DNA from: DATBWZ01 sp036514535
Lineage (GTDB): Bacteria; JAMCPX01; DATBWZ01
Length of the DNA: 63,909 nucleotides
NCBI GenBank assembly: GCA_036514535.1
Contig: DATBWZ010000109.1
Coordinates: 1-63,909, forward strand
Direction: 5' to 3'
Part shown: piece after piece, positions 52,137 through 61,056 of the stretch
Numbering within the stretch: the first letter of the stretch is position 1
How the letters are laid out: the number at the start of each line of letters is the position of its first letter
Notes under the pieces: model-generated
Told to the model about the DNA's origin: nothing
What the model saw: the letters and a program-made list of their open reading frames with translations, nothing else
The model's database searches: none
Made by a program: the position numbers and the translations under genes

Positions 52137-53241
52137 ATGGAAGTATGGGAGCTTAGAGAAGGATTGGGTCAGTTAAAAAGGAAACTGTCAGAACTCAAGG
52201 AGTATCTTTGAGTTAGAGAAAAAAGTAGAGAAAACCAAGGAAATAGATAAGTTATCCACATTACAAAACTTTTGGGATAATCCTGATAAAGCGCAGAAAT
52301 TACTTAAGGAGAAGCGGTACCTGGAATCTATAACGAACAGTTTTTTAAATCTGAACAGGGATACGGAAGAACTTGACACAACAGTTCGCCTTCTTGAAGA
52401 ATCAAATGATTCCGGGTTGCTGAAGGAGGGGGCGGTTCTCCATCAAAAGGCTGTAGCCGCGCTGGAGGATCTTGAGGTGCGCTCCGTGCTTTCGGATGAA
52501 AATGACAGGCTAAATGCGATAGTCTCAATCAATTCAGGAGCAGGGGGGACGGATGCGCAGGATTGGGCAGAGATACTGCTGAGGATGTACCTGAGGTGGT
52601 GTGATAGAAAAGGATATAAGACCGAGGTTGTGGATTATCAATATGGAAAAGAGGCTGGCATTAAAAGCTCAACATTTACTGTTGCAGGCGAATATGCTTA
52701 TGGATATCTCAAAACAGAGTCAGGCGTTCACAGGCTGGTGCGCATTTCCCCTTTTGATGCTGACAAGAGCAGGCATACTTCCTTTGCTTCCATTTCTGTT
52801 ATTCCGGAGGTTAATGACGAAATAAAGATTGAAATTAATGAAAAAGATTTAAAGATAGATACATTCCGGGCTGGTGGCAGCGGCGGACAGAATGTGAACA
52901 AGGTAGAGACTGCTGTGAGGTTAACGCATGTTCCTACGGGGATTATTGTCCAGTGCCAGAACGAAAGATCTCAACATCAGAACCGGATGACCGCTATGAA
53001 GATTTTGCGTTCAAAGCTCTATGAGTTGGAGTTGACAAAACGGCGGGAAGAGAAGGAAAAACTTGAGGCAGGGAAAAAGAAAATAGAATGGGGCAGCCAG
53101 ATAAGATCATATGTTATACATCCTTATAAAATGGTCAAGGACCATCGTACCGGTGAAGAGACTCCGAGATCAGATGAGGTACTGGATGGGGATATTGATA
53201 TTTTTATCAGAAAAGCATTGCTGAAAAAAGTGGGTATTTAG
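52137..53241 (+). CDS. prfB: Peptide chain release factor 2, with programmed +1 frameshift
   Basis: RF2 ends translation at UGA and UAA. The gene is read from ATG 52137 in one frame for 24 codons to an in-frame TGA (52209-52211), then in the +1 frame from 52210 to 53241. The joined protein is about 367 residues, the normal RF2 length. The second part has the stop-recognising SPF tripeptide in VRISPFDADKS and the catalytic GGQ in SGGQNVNK. A GAGGAG site precedes the ATG. The break is the well-known autoregulatory site, so the gene is intact, not a pseudogene. Confidence 0.95.
52197..52212 (+). promoter_or_regulatory. prfB programmed frameshift site
   Basis: The site reads AAGGAG-TAT-CTT-TGA-G. 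The Shine-Dalgarno-like AAGGAG, the TAT spacer and the slippery CTT-T are arranged as in Escherichia coli. The base after TGA is G, where most bacteria have C. Low RF2 lets the ribosome slip +1 and finish RF2. Confidence 0.93.
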
Positions 53242-53308
53242 ATTAGAGGGGTATAATATTTATAAGTGCGATTGGTGCGCTGTTGTCTATATTTAATAGG
53301 AGGACAAA

Positions 53309-54793
53309 TTGGAAGAGCTTAATGAGATTTTAAAACAGAGACGGGAGAAACTTGGGATCTTAAAGGGAAAATCTCCTGTGGCTTATCCAAATGCCTTTAA
53401 GCCGGATGCGACAGCTGGAGGACTTTTTGACGCTTACGGCAATCTTTCTGACGATGAACTGCAAAAACTTGACAAAAAGTTCAGAATAGCAGGAAGGATA
53501 ATATCTCTCCGGAGCTTTGGAAAGGCTGGTTTTATGCATATTCAGGACAGAACCGGGAAGATCCAGATATATCTTCAGATGCAGATTCTTGGAAAGGAAA
53601 AATACAGGGATATAGTTGAGATCTGCGAGGTGGGGGATTTTATAGGAGTTTCCGGCGGTTTTTTTAAAACAAGAACCGGAGAATTTACCTTAAAAGCTGA
53701 AGACGCAGTGATCCTGGTAAAATCGCTCAATCCGCTGCCGGAAAAATGGCATGGACTTAAGGACATTGAAATAAGATACAGGCAGCGGTACCTTGATCTT
53801 ATTGTCAATAAGGATGTCAAAGAGGTTTTTAAAAAGAGGGCAGAAATTATAAAAGAGCTCAGAAGTTTTCTTGATTCAAAAGGCTTCCTGGAAGTGGAAA
53901 CGCCAATGATGCAGTCAATCCCAGGAGGAGCAGCTGCAAAACCGTTTGTAACGCATCATAACGCATTGAATATTGATCTTTACCTGAGGATTGCTCCGGA
54001 ATTGTTTTTGAAAAGACTCGTTGTTGGCGGTATGGAAAGGGTTTATGAAATAAACCGGAATTTCAGAAACGAGGGTATCTCCACGGTGCACAACCCGGAA
54101 TTTACAATGCTTGAATTCTATGCGGCTTACGCGACTTACGAAGACCTTATGGATATGACTCAGGATATGTTTCAGACCATAGCAAAGAATGTGAACGGTT
54201 CATTGGTTGTAGGTTACAACAATACCAAGATTGATTTTGGAGGCAAATGGAAACGGCTTTCCTTTTATGAAGCGGTTGAAAAATTTGCAGATGTAAAAAA
54301 GCCGGATTTCAATAATTCCACTCTGCTTGCCTCTAAGCTGGAATCCCTTGGCGGCAGGGTTAATAAGGAATGGCCGGCAGGTAAAATTCTTACCGAGATA
54401 TTTGACAAGGCAGTGGAACCAAAACTCATTCAACCGACTTTTATTTACGGCTATCCGGTTGAGGTCTCTCCTCTGGCAAGGCGGAATGATGCCGACCAGG
54501 CCATTGTTGACAGGTTTGAACTGTATATATCGGGGCTTGAGGTGGCAAATGCCTTCTCGGAATTAAATGACCCGGAGGACCAGCGGCAGCGTTTTCTTGA
54601 TCAAATGAAGGCAAGGGATCTTGGCGATGAAGAGGCTCAGATGATAGACGAAGATTATGTCCGCGCCCTTGAACATGGGATGCCCCCTACTGCGGGCGAG
54701 GGCGTGGGAATTGACAGGCTCGTTATGCTGCTTACAGGTTCCACCTCAATCAGGGATGTTATTCTTTTCCCGCTGCTCAGACCAGAGAGGTAA
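53309..54793 (+). CDS. lysS: Lysyl-tRNA synthetase, class II
   Basis: The N-terminal OB domain (about 55-145) binds the anticodon; its core reads IAGRIISLRSFGKAGFMHIQD. Class II motifs follow: motif 1 near FLEVETPMMQSIPGGAAAKPF, motif 2 in FRNEGISTVHNPEFTMLEFY and motif 3 in GVGIDRLVMLLTG. The 494-residue length is standard. It begins with TTG at 53309 after a TAGGAGG site. It follows prfB, as in many bacteria (the prfB-lysS pair). Confidence 0.96.
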   Translation: MEELNEILKQRREKLGILKGKSPVAYPNAFKPDATAGGLFDAYGNLSDDELQKLDKKFRIAGRIISLRSFGKAGFMHIQDRTGKIQIYLQMQILGKEKYRDIVEICEVGDFIGVSGGFFKTRTGEFTLKAEDAVILVKSLNPLPEKWHGLKDIEIRYRQRYLDLIVNKDVKEVFKKRAEIIKELRSFLDSKGFLEVETPMMQSIPGGAAAKPFVTHHNALNIDLYLRIAPELFLKRLVVGGMERVYEINRNFRNEGISTVHNPEFTMLEFYAAYATYEDLMDMTQDMFQTIAKNVNGSLVVGYNNTKIDFGGKWKRLSFYEAVEKFADVKKPDFNNSTLLASKLESLGGRVNKEWPAGKILTEIFDKAVEPKLIQPTFIYGYPVEVSPLARRNDADQAIVDRFELYISGLEVANAFSELNDPEDQRQRFLDQMKARDLGDEEAQMIDEDYVRALEHGMPPTAGEGVGIDRLVMLLTGSTSIRDVILFPLLRPER

Positions 54794-54796
54794 AAA

Positions 54797-56026
54797 TTGA
54801 AGTATGAACTTTTTGTTGCATTAAGGTATCTCAGGTCAAAGAAAAAAGAGAAATTTATTTCCCTTATTACATTTATTTCAATGGCAGGGGTTGCTCTGGG
54901 AGTTACCGCTCTGATTGTGGTAATTGCTGTGATGGCTGGGTTTGAGAAGGATTTAAGGAGCAAGATCCTCGGCGCCTATGCACATGTCAGGATAATGAAT
55001 TTTGACGGACCGTTTGAAAATTACAGGGATGTATTGAAAAAAATAGGTTCGGTTTCAGGGGTAAAGGCAGCAAGCCCGTTTCTCTTTAACGAAGTAATTT
55101 TGACGAGCGGGGGTTCTGTTTCCGGTTCTGTGCTTTACGGTGTGGACCCGGACGGAGTAGCCAGGGTGTCTGATCTTGTGAATAGCATGAAAGAGGGGAG
55201 CGTTGAAGCGCTGAAGAGCAGTTCGTCCAATCTCCCTGGGATTATCCTTGGAAGCGAACTATCAAGAACCCTTGGCGTCCTCGCAGGTAATGAGGTGAGA
55301 ATTGTCTCGCCCTTTGGCAGCACCTCTCCTGCCGGTTTTGTTCCCAAGGTAAAAGTATTCAAGATTGTTGGAATCTTTGAAATGGGAATGTATGAATACG
55401 ATGCGAAACTGGCATTTACATCGCTGAATGCGGCTCAGTCAATAATTGACAATTTTGGCGATAAGGTATCGGGGATAGAATTGAGGCTTAATGACCTGAA
55501 CGATTCAACACGGGTGGCTAAGGATATCCGGAAGATGCTCGGCTATCCATATTACGCAAGGGACTGGAAGGATATGAACCGCAACCTTTTCTCCGCCCTC
55601 AAACTGGAGAAAGTAGTGATGTTCATAATTCTGGCTATGATTGTTCTTGTTGCTGCGTTTAATATTATCAGCACTCTTATTGTAGTGGTAAACAGCAAGA
55701 AAAAGGATATAGCGATCTTGAGGGCTCTCGGATCAAAACCGAGGGAGATAATGCGGATATTCATTTATCAGGGGATGATAATTGGCGGAGTGGGGACTGT
55801 TATAGGTCTGTTCTTAGGAAATTTTTTATGTTTTTTTCTTGCAAAATACAAGTTCATAAAGCTTCCAGCTGATGTGTACTATATTTCAAGCCTTCCTGTG
55901 GAAGTGAATGCCCTGGATCTTTTGGCGATATCCCTGAGCGCCCTGGCAATCTCCTTTTTTGCAACTATATATCCATCAATAAAGGCTTCAAAGCTGCCGC
56001 CAGCAGAGGCAATACGTTACGAGTAG
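54797..56026 (+). CDS. LolC/LolE-type lipoprotein-releasing ABC permease
   Basis: The 409-residue protein has the MacB/LolC layout: an N-terminal membrane helix (about 20-45), a large periplasmic MacB-core domain (45-265), then three membrane helices with the FtsX permease motif ALGSKPREIMRIF near 310. LolCDE lifts lipoproteins off the inner membrane toward LolA, matching the many lipoproteins here. The first residues YELFVALRYLRSKK are typical. No lolD ATPase gene follows, unlike the usual lolCD order. It starts at TTG 54797, three bases after lysS. Confidence 0.9.
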   Translation: MKYELFVALRYLRSKKKEKFISLITFISMAGVALGVTALIVVIAVMAGFEKDLRSKILGAYAHVRIMNFDGPFENYRDVLKKIGSVSGVKAASPFLFNEVILTSGGSVSGSVLYGVDPDGVARVSDLVNSMKEGSVEALKSSSSNLPGIILGSELSRTLGVLAGNEVRIVSPFGSTSPAGFVPKVKVFKIVGIFEMGMYEYDAKLAFTSLNAAQSIIDNFGDKVSGIELRLNDLNDSTRVAKDIRKMLGYPYYARDWKDMNRNLFSALKLEKVVMFIILAMIVLVAAFNIISTLIVVVNSKKKDIAILRALGSKPREIMRIFIYQGMIIGGVGTVIGLFLGNFLCFFLAKYKFIKLPADVYYISSLPVEVNALDLLAISLSALAISFFATIYPSIKASKLPPAEAIRYE

Positions 56027-56111
56027 ATGAGGCTGATCCGTTAAAAAGGTGTTGCGCTGTTCCACTGTATGCACCTGAAGACCGCGATCTTTTACATTCA
56101 GTCAGGAAGCG

Positions 56112-56140
56112 TTGCAAACAGCAATTTTTGGTTTTATAAT
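56112..56140 (+). promoter_or_regulatory. Promoter of uvrC, transcript nearly leaderless
   Basis: TTGCAA (56112-56117) and a perfect TATAAT (56135-56140) are 17 bp apart. Initiation about 7 bases on falls at 56147, two bases before the uvrC ATG. No Shine-Dalgarno is present. Confidence 0.65.
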
Positions 56141-56148
56141 AATACAAT

Positions 56149-57990
56149 ATGCAGAACCCGGCAGATCTTATTCAGAAACTCAACTCCGCCCCTGACAAGC
56201 CCGGCGTGTATCTTCTTAAAAATTCCAGCGGAAGAGCGATATATGTTGGAAAAGCCAAGAGATTAAACAACAGGCTGCGATCTTATTTTTCAAAGGAATC
56301 GGATACCCGTTATCAGATGGGCGTTTTGAAACAAGCCATTGCTGATTTTGATTACATTATCACAGGGAATGAAAAAGAATCGCTTATTCTTGAGAATGAA
56401 CTGATCAAAAAATACAAACCGAAATTTAATATAAAACTGAAAGACGATAAAAGTTTTGTAACTATCAGAATAACCACAAACCACCCCTTTCCAATGATCC
56501 ATGTTCTGAGAAAGCCGGTGCAGGATGGCTCTCTGATATTCGGACCATATTCCTCTGCCAGGGATACGAGAAAAACATTAAAACTGCTTCTGAAGGCTTT
56601 CCCGATGCGGAGTTGCACCGATGACGAGTTTAAGCGCAGAACAAGACCTTGCATTCTTTACGAGATCAAGCAGTGTTCCGCTCCGTGCGTGGGAAGCATT
56701 TCTGCACACGAATACTCTGTTTTGGTTAAAGAGATGGTTCAATTTTTGAGGGGTAAAAAACGGGAATTAATAGATTCGCTCAGAGGTAAAATGTTAGACC
56801 TTTCTATCCGTGAGAGGTTTGAAGAAGCAGCGCAGATGCGCGACAGGGTCCTTGCTCTGGAGAAGACAATAGAGTCTCAACGGATTGTCAGCAGTGAACC
56901 TGCGGATAGGGACGTGTTTTGGGTGGCAAACCAATCAGAGATATTCAGCGCAGCGGTTTTGAACGTAAGGCAGGGGATTCTGCAAAATGTCAGTACATTT
57001 TATTTCAGCAACTTTCTTTTCGGTCCGGAAGAACTTTTATCTTCTCTAATCTCTCAGTATTATGATCATGGTAATTTTATCCCGGATGAATTGATCCTTG
57101 GAATGGATATACCAGATAAACGGTCAATGGAAGAGAGGCTGGGCGAATTGAGAGGCAGGAGTATTCGCATTTTTGTTCCCGTACGGGGCGAGAGACGCGC
57201 CCTTGTAGAACTTGCGAGAATGAATGCAGATTCAGTATTGGAACAAAAGATTGATTCAGCGGAAAGGGCAAGCGAGATTCTAAATGAAATCAAGGCAAAA
57301 TTCGGGATGGAAAAAATTCCGAAAACTATTGAAGCGATTGATATATCAAATATCTCCGGCAGGCATGCTGTTGGCGCAAAGGTAGCATTCGTGAATGGTT
57401 GCCAGGCAAAATCCCTTTACAGGTTATACAGGGTAAAATCTGTTCAAGGATCTGATGATTACGGAATGATCAGGGAGGTGCTTTCACGAAGAATAAGACA
57501 AGGGATAGAGGAGAATAATCTTCCGGACCTCATGCTCATAGATGGGGGCAGGGGGCATCTAAGTGCTGCAGTTGATGTTCTTAACATGGGTGGGGTAGAG
57601 GGCATGTTTGTGGCAGGGATCGCAAAAGGGGAGAGGTCAAGTTCCTTGAAACAGTACACCGAAGACCATTTTTATTTATCCGTAAAAGCGAATCCTGTTT
57701 TTTTTAGAAATAATTCCAGCGCACTGCTGCTATTAAAAAGAATAAGGGATGAGGCTCACAGATTTGCCGTCAAATATCACAGAAAATTAAGGAATAAAAA
57801 ACTTACGGAATCAGTTTTAAAAGAGATTCCTGGTATTGGGCCAAAGCGGCAGAAATTGCTGCTTACTGCATTTGGCAGCGTTGAGATGCTGAAAGGCGCC
57901 ACTATAGAGGAAATCAAAATGGTCAATGGAATGACAAAAGAGACTGCAACGATGGTATATAAAGTACTCCATGGGGAGGCAAATGTCTGA
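56149..57990 (+). CDS. uvrC: Excinuclease ABC subunit C
   Basis: UvrC makes both cuts around DNA damage marked by UvrAB. The N-terminal GIY-YIG nuclease is at residues about 15-95 (KPGVYLLKN, AIYVGKAKRL). The UVR motif that binds UvrB is near 210-240 (RFEEAAQMRDRVLALE). The RNase H-like second nuclease holds IDISNISG and MLIDGGRGH. A helix-hairpin-helix pair closes the protein (EIPGIGPKRQKLLL). The 613-residue length is complete. The ATG fits the family start, although no ribosome site is visible. Confidence 0.96.
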   Translation: MQNPADLIQKLNSAPDKPGVYLLKNSSGRAIYVGKAKRLNNRLRSYFSKESDTRYQMGVLKQAIADFDYIITGNEKESLILENELIKKYKPKFNIKLKDDKSFVTIRITTNHPFPMIHVLRKPVQDGSLIFGPYSSARDTRKTLKLLLKAFPMRSCTDDEFKRRTRPCILYEIKQCSAPCVGSISAHEYSVLVKEMVQFLRGKKRELIDSLRGKMLDLSIRERFEEAAQMRDRVLALEKTIESQRIVSSEPADRDVFWVANQSEIFSAAVLNVRQGILQNVSTFYFSNFLFGPEELLSSLISQYYDHGNFIPDELILGMDIPDKRSMEERLGELRGRSIRIFVPVRGERRALVELARMNADSVLEQKIDSAERASEILNEIKAKFGMEKIPKTIEAIDISNISGRHAVGAKVAFVNGCQAKSLYRLYRVKSVQGSDDYGMIREVLSRRIRQGIEENNLPDLMLIDGGRGHLSAAVDVLNMGGVEGMFVAGIAKGERSSSLKQYTEDHFYLSVKANPVFFRNNSSALLLLKRIRDEAHRFAVKYHRKLRNKKLTESVLKEIPGIGPKRQKLLLTAFGSVEMLKGATIEEIKMVNGMTKETATMVYKVLHGEANV

Positions 57991-58003
57991 AATAGCATAC
58001 TCT

Positions 58004-58067
58004 TGGGTTATTTCCCGTAAGAGTGGGGCAATTCACCCATAGTGTTGTTTTATTCCCGAATAACCCA
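58004..58067. promoter_or_regulatory. Inverted repeat upstream of the sigma-54 promoter
   Basis: TGGGTTATT (58004-58012) pairs perfectly with AATAACCCA (58059-58067). Within the right arm TTATTCCCGAATAA (58050-58063) is itself palindromic. It lies about 135-195 bp before the predicted sigma-54 start, where enhancer-binding activators usually bind, but could instead be a uvrC 3' structure. Confidence 0.4.
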
Positions 58068-58174
58068 TAATTTAACTTAGCAAAATTTCTTTTATTTTTA
58101 TGTTTAATTTTTTATTTAATTGAAATATAATCAATTGCAAATCATTATGTGGGATAATTAAAAATCCTTTTGGG

Positions 58175-58191
58175 TGGCATGCAATTTGCAT
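58175..58191 (+). promoter_or_regulatory. Sigma-54 (RpoN) promoter of the nonahaem cytochrome
   Basis: The sequence TGGCATGCAATTTGCAT matches the -24/-12 consensus TGGCACG-N4-TTGCT/A closely. The GG at 58176-58177 and the GC at 58188-58189 are spaced by exactly 10 bases. Transcription would start near 58201, 37 bases before the ATG. Confidence 0.75.
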
Positions 58192-58237
58192 TATCAAGTA
58201 ACTAAAGTACCTAAAATATATGAACAGGGAGGGAAAT

Positions 58238-60826
58238 ATGAATCGGCAATTTATTAGTTTTTGTCTGACTGTAATCATAGCAGCCGGACTAAGTATGTCA
58301 GGTTGCAGGGGTAAAACTGGATCTCCTGGAGAGCAGGGGACTTCCGGAACACCTGCGGTGGACAAGGGAAGTATTTCCGGGACCGTAACGGATTCATCTT
58401 CGGGGACCGGGATTGCTGGCGCCGCTGTTACCACGGGTTCGTTTGCCGCAACAACAGATAGCAATGGCAATTTTACTGTTTCTGATCTGTCCGTTGGGGT
58501 TTACAAACTTACAGCATCCGCAACTGATTATAATTCTGCTCAAAGCGACTTTATTGGCATAGTCGCAGGTCAGTCCATGACAGTAAATTTTGCGCTAAGC
58601 GCTGTTGTTCCTGCAAACCAGTCTCCGACAGTAAGCATTACAAGCCAGTACCAAATTGGATTCGGAACCCCGGTAAATCTGTCAGCCACAGCAAGCGATC
58701 CGGATGGAGACCCCCTATCTTACACCTGGAGTGGAACCCTTGGCGGCGCTAAGACTCCTGTAACAATTACCCAGGATGGGACTCAGAATGCTTCTTTCAC
58801 AACAAAGGCAATTACAGATCTATTAACGCTGGAAGACCGCTTTGGCGTTGTCGGATTGACACCGGAAACACAGGGTAGTTACTCAATTAAGGTAACAGTT
58901 AACGATGGAAAGGGAGGCAGTGCCAGTGTTACTGCAACAGTAACATCCGCCAGCACTTCTGCTGGAATAAGGAATGTCCCGGTAGGGGGAGCCTTAGTCC
59001 TTAACAGCGGACATATTGATCCGAATACATGGACCTGCACATTTAGTAGTAATCCATGCTCGTCCGCGGTATTCAGTGGGGAGACAACCCAAACCCCGAG
59101 ATTGCTTCCGGATACCGCTGGATCTTATACCGTTACTGAAGGGGCAAACAGTATTGTAATTTATGCGGGAACATGGAATGGGGTAATCGGACAGGAATCT
59201 GGTTGCCTGTCGTGTCATACAGGCTCTCTTGATCAATTCACCCCGTGGGCGAACACTGGGCACGCAAGCATGTTTGCTAATGGTATTGATGGGGTGCTTG
59301 GTTCCTACTATAGCAGCTCCTGTATCAAATGCCACACAGTCGGATATGACACAGCAGTAAGCAATGGCGGATTTGACGATGTTGCCTCAACGGCTGGATG
59401 GACAATGCCGTCACCCCTCCAGGCAGGCAACTGGGCGAGTATGAAGACGAACTATCCTGCTGTTGCGCAATTAGCGAATATACAATGTGAAAGCTGCCAT
59501 GGGCCTCAGGTCAGCAATGGACATACAGACCCAGAATCGGCTTCCAACAGGTTTGAATCACCGAGAATATCGTTCTCGGCAAGCATGTGCGCCCAGTGCC
59601 ATGACGCGCAGACCCACCATGTTTTTGTATCTGAATGGCAAAACTCCGGTCATGCAAATCTTGCGCTTGCACAAGAGGAAGCAACATGGGAAGCAAGGGG
59701 TAATTCCGCAGCCCATTGTGGAAGATGTCACTCAGGTCAGGGTTTTGCTAAATGGATACCACAGGCAGAGTCTGGTAATCCAGGTAATATCACACCATTT
59801 AATCAAACAGAAGCTACTAATATAGGCCTTACTGATGCACTCGTTCAACCCCAGACCTGCCAGGCATGCCATGACCCGCATGATGCAAGCAATCCTCGCC
59901 AGGTCAGGGTTTATGATAGCACCCCAATGCTGCCTGCGGGATTTTCTGCAAGTGGTATGGGCAGTGGCGCTCTCTGCATGATGTGCCATAATACAAGGAA
60001 TGGCGTTGAGCCTACAAGTGGAACATGGGCGAATTGTAATCCTGCCGGCAACACCTATCTGCATGAAGACAATGATCCATGTGGAGATCATGCAAGCGGT
60101 CCAGCAACGCAGTACAGCGCACCGCATGCTTACGCGGCACAGTCAGATGTGTTTGTGGGGAGAAATGCCTACTTCATGGGCACTGCTGGAACACCACATC
60201 TTTCAAAGCACGCAAATGTTGAGGATGGTTGTGTGGGTTGTCACATGAAACTCAATCCTGATGGACTCCACGCATTTACAATTGACCCCGCAAAGAAGGC
60301 AGAACTCTGCGCCAACTGCCACGGGAATACTACTGGTGAGGGCCTGAAAGCACAGGTTGAAGGACTGCTTGCACAACTTGAAACAAAAATAGGAACCAAC
60401 ATCAATGGAAAATTAGATGCTGAAATTACTTTAGACGGAGCATATAATGTTCGCGCATGGGACCCTGTTGCTGATTGCTATTCCTCTGCAAGTTCTTCTG
60501 ATTCAAATGTTCAGATTGTTCAGAATGCAACCAGCGTTGCTCTTTCTGAAATCCATGGACAAATAGGAATTGTCATTACGCTTTCAACTCCAATAGATGC
60601 TTCCGGAGGATTATGCGGCAATCTCACGAATACAACCACTATTTACTCTCAGTTAGGTTCAGTTGTCAATGACAACACAAACAAGATTAAATTAGTAGCA
60701 CTTACTGACTCTGAACTAAAAGCGGCGTGGAATTACTTCCTCATTGAAGGCGGTTCTGCAGAAGGAGTGCACAATCCATCGTTTGCGGTTGATACACTCT
60801 GGAACGCAATACAGGCACTGCCGTAG
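58238..60826 (+). CDS. Nonahaem c-type cytochrome lipoprotein with Ig/PKD-like domains
   Basis: The ATG at 58238 has GGGAGGGA upstream and begins a signal peptide ending in the lipobox MSGC (Cys23). A short collagen-like Gly-x-y run follows, then a carboxypeptidase-regulatory-like domain (about 45-125) and a PKD/cadherin-like domain (about 130-240). The haem region (about 320-710) has nine CXXCH motifs: CLSCH, CIKCH, CESCH, CAQCH, CGRCH, CQACH, CMMCH, CVGCH and CANCH. A haem-free C-terminal domain of about 160 residues ends the 862-residue protein. It is likely a periplasmic or surface electron carrier; its partner is unknown. A sigma-54 promoter drives it and a strong terminator ends it. Confidence 0.88.
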   Translation: MNRQFISFCLTVIIAAGLSMSGCRGKTGSPGEQGTSGTPAVDKGSISGTVTDSSSGTGIAGAAVTTGSFAATTDSNGNFTVSDLSVGVYKLTASATDYNSAQSDFIGIVAGQSMTVNFALSAVVPANQSPTVSITSQYQIGFGTPVNLSATASDPDGDPLSYTWSGTLGGAKTPVTITQDGTQNASFTTKAITDLLTLEDRFGVVGLTPETQGSYSIKVTVNDGKGGSASVTATVTSASTSAGIRNVPVGGALVLNSGHIDPNTWTCTFSSNPCSSAVFSGETTQTPRLLPDTAGSYTVTEGANSIVIYAGTWNGVIGQESGCLSCHTGSLDQFTPWANTGHASMFANGIDGVLGSYYSSSCIKCHTVGYDTAVSNGGFDDVASTAGWTMPSPLQAGNWASMKTNYPAVAQLANIQCESCHGPQVSNGHTDPESASNRFESPRISFSASMCAQCHDAQTHHVFVSEWQNSGHANLALAQEEATWEARGNSAAHCGRCHSGQGFAKWIPQAESGNPGNITPFNQTEATNIGLTDALVQPQTCQACHDPHDASNPRQVRVYDSTPMLPAGFSASGMGSGALCMMCHNTRNGVEPTSGTWANCNPAGNTYLHEDNDPCGDHASGPATQYSAPHAYAAQSDVFVGRNAYFMGTAGTPHLSKHANVEDGCVGCHMKLNPDGLHAFTIDPAKKAELCANCHGNTTGEGLKAQVEGLLAQLETKIGTNINGKLDAEITLDGAYNVRAWDPVADCYSSASSSDSNVQIVQNATSVALSEIHGQIGIVITLSTPIDASGGLCGNLTNTTTIYSQLGSVVNDNTNKIKLVALTDSELKAAWNYFLIEGGSAEGVHNPSFAVDTLWNAIQALP

Positions 60827-60852
60827 GATCTGGAAGTTAGAAAATAATTCAC

Positions 60853-60883
60853 AAGGGCTCGCGTTCTGCGAGCCCTTTTTTTT
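60853..60883 (+). terminator. Rho-independent terminator of the nonahaem gene
   Basis: AAGGGCTCGC (60853-60862) pairs perfectly with GCGAGCCCTT (60868-60877) around the loop GTTCT, and eight Ts run from 60876. It lies 27 bases after the stop. Confidence 0.93.
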
Positions 60884-60939
60884 AAAAAGCGAATCAGCCA
60901 TCAGCCTTGAGATTCTTCCAATGTGTATTGTTATCTGCT

Positions 60940-60968
60940 GCAGGGGGAGATTCAAAACCTGCCCCTAC
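60940..60968. repeat. REP-like palindromic element, copy 2
   Basis: GCAGGGGGAGATTCAAAACCTGCCCCTAC form is seen as GGGGGAGATT and ACCTGCCCC arms around a short loop, followed by TACA, an AT-rich stretch and GGGCGCCG. It resembles the element at 11694-11720 in both arms and in the flank. It sits between two convergent terminators. Confidence 0.5.
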
Positions 60969-61005
60969 ATTTATGCTACGGGCGCCGCATCTGGCATAGA
61001 TGCAT

Positions 61006-61032
61006 AAAAAAAGGGCGTATTACGATACGCCC
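61006..61032 (-). terminator. Rho-independent terminator of the tandem-module cytochrome gene
   Basis: On the minus strand GGGCGTAT and ATACGCCC (61025-61032 and 61013-61020) form a perfect 8 bp stem with a four-base loop, followed by seven Ts (61012-61006). It lies 25 bases after the stop of the gene at 61057. Confidence 0.93.
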
Positions 61033-61056
61033 CTGTATAACAACCGTGCAAAAATT

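Noticed and set aside
52137..52416. prfB looks like a gene broken by a stop codon
   Set aside because: The stop is the known RF2 programmed +1 frameshift with its SD-like sequence and CTT-TGA; joining the frames gives a full-length RF2.
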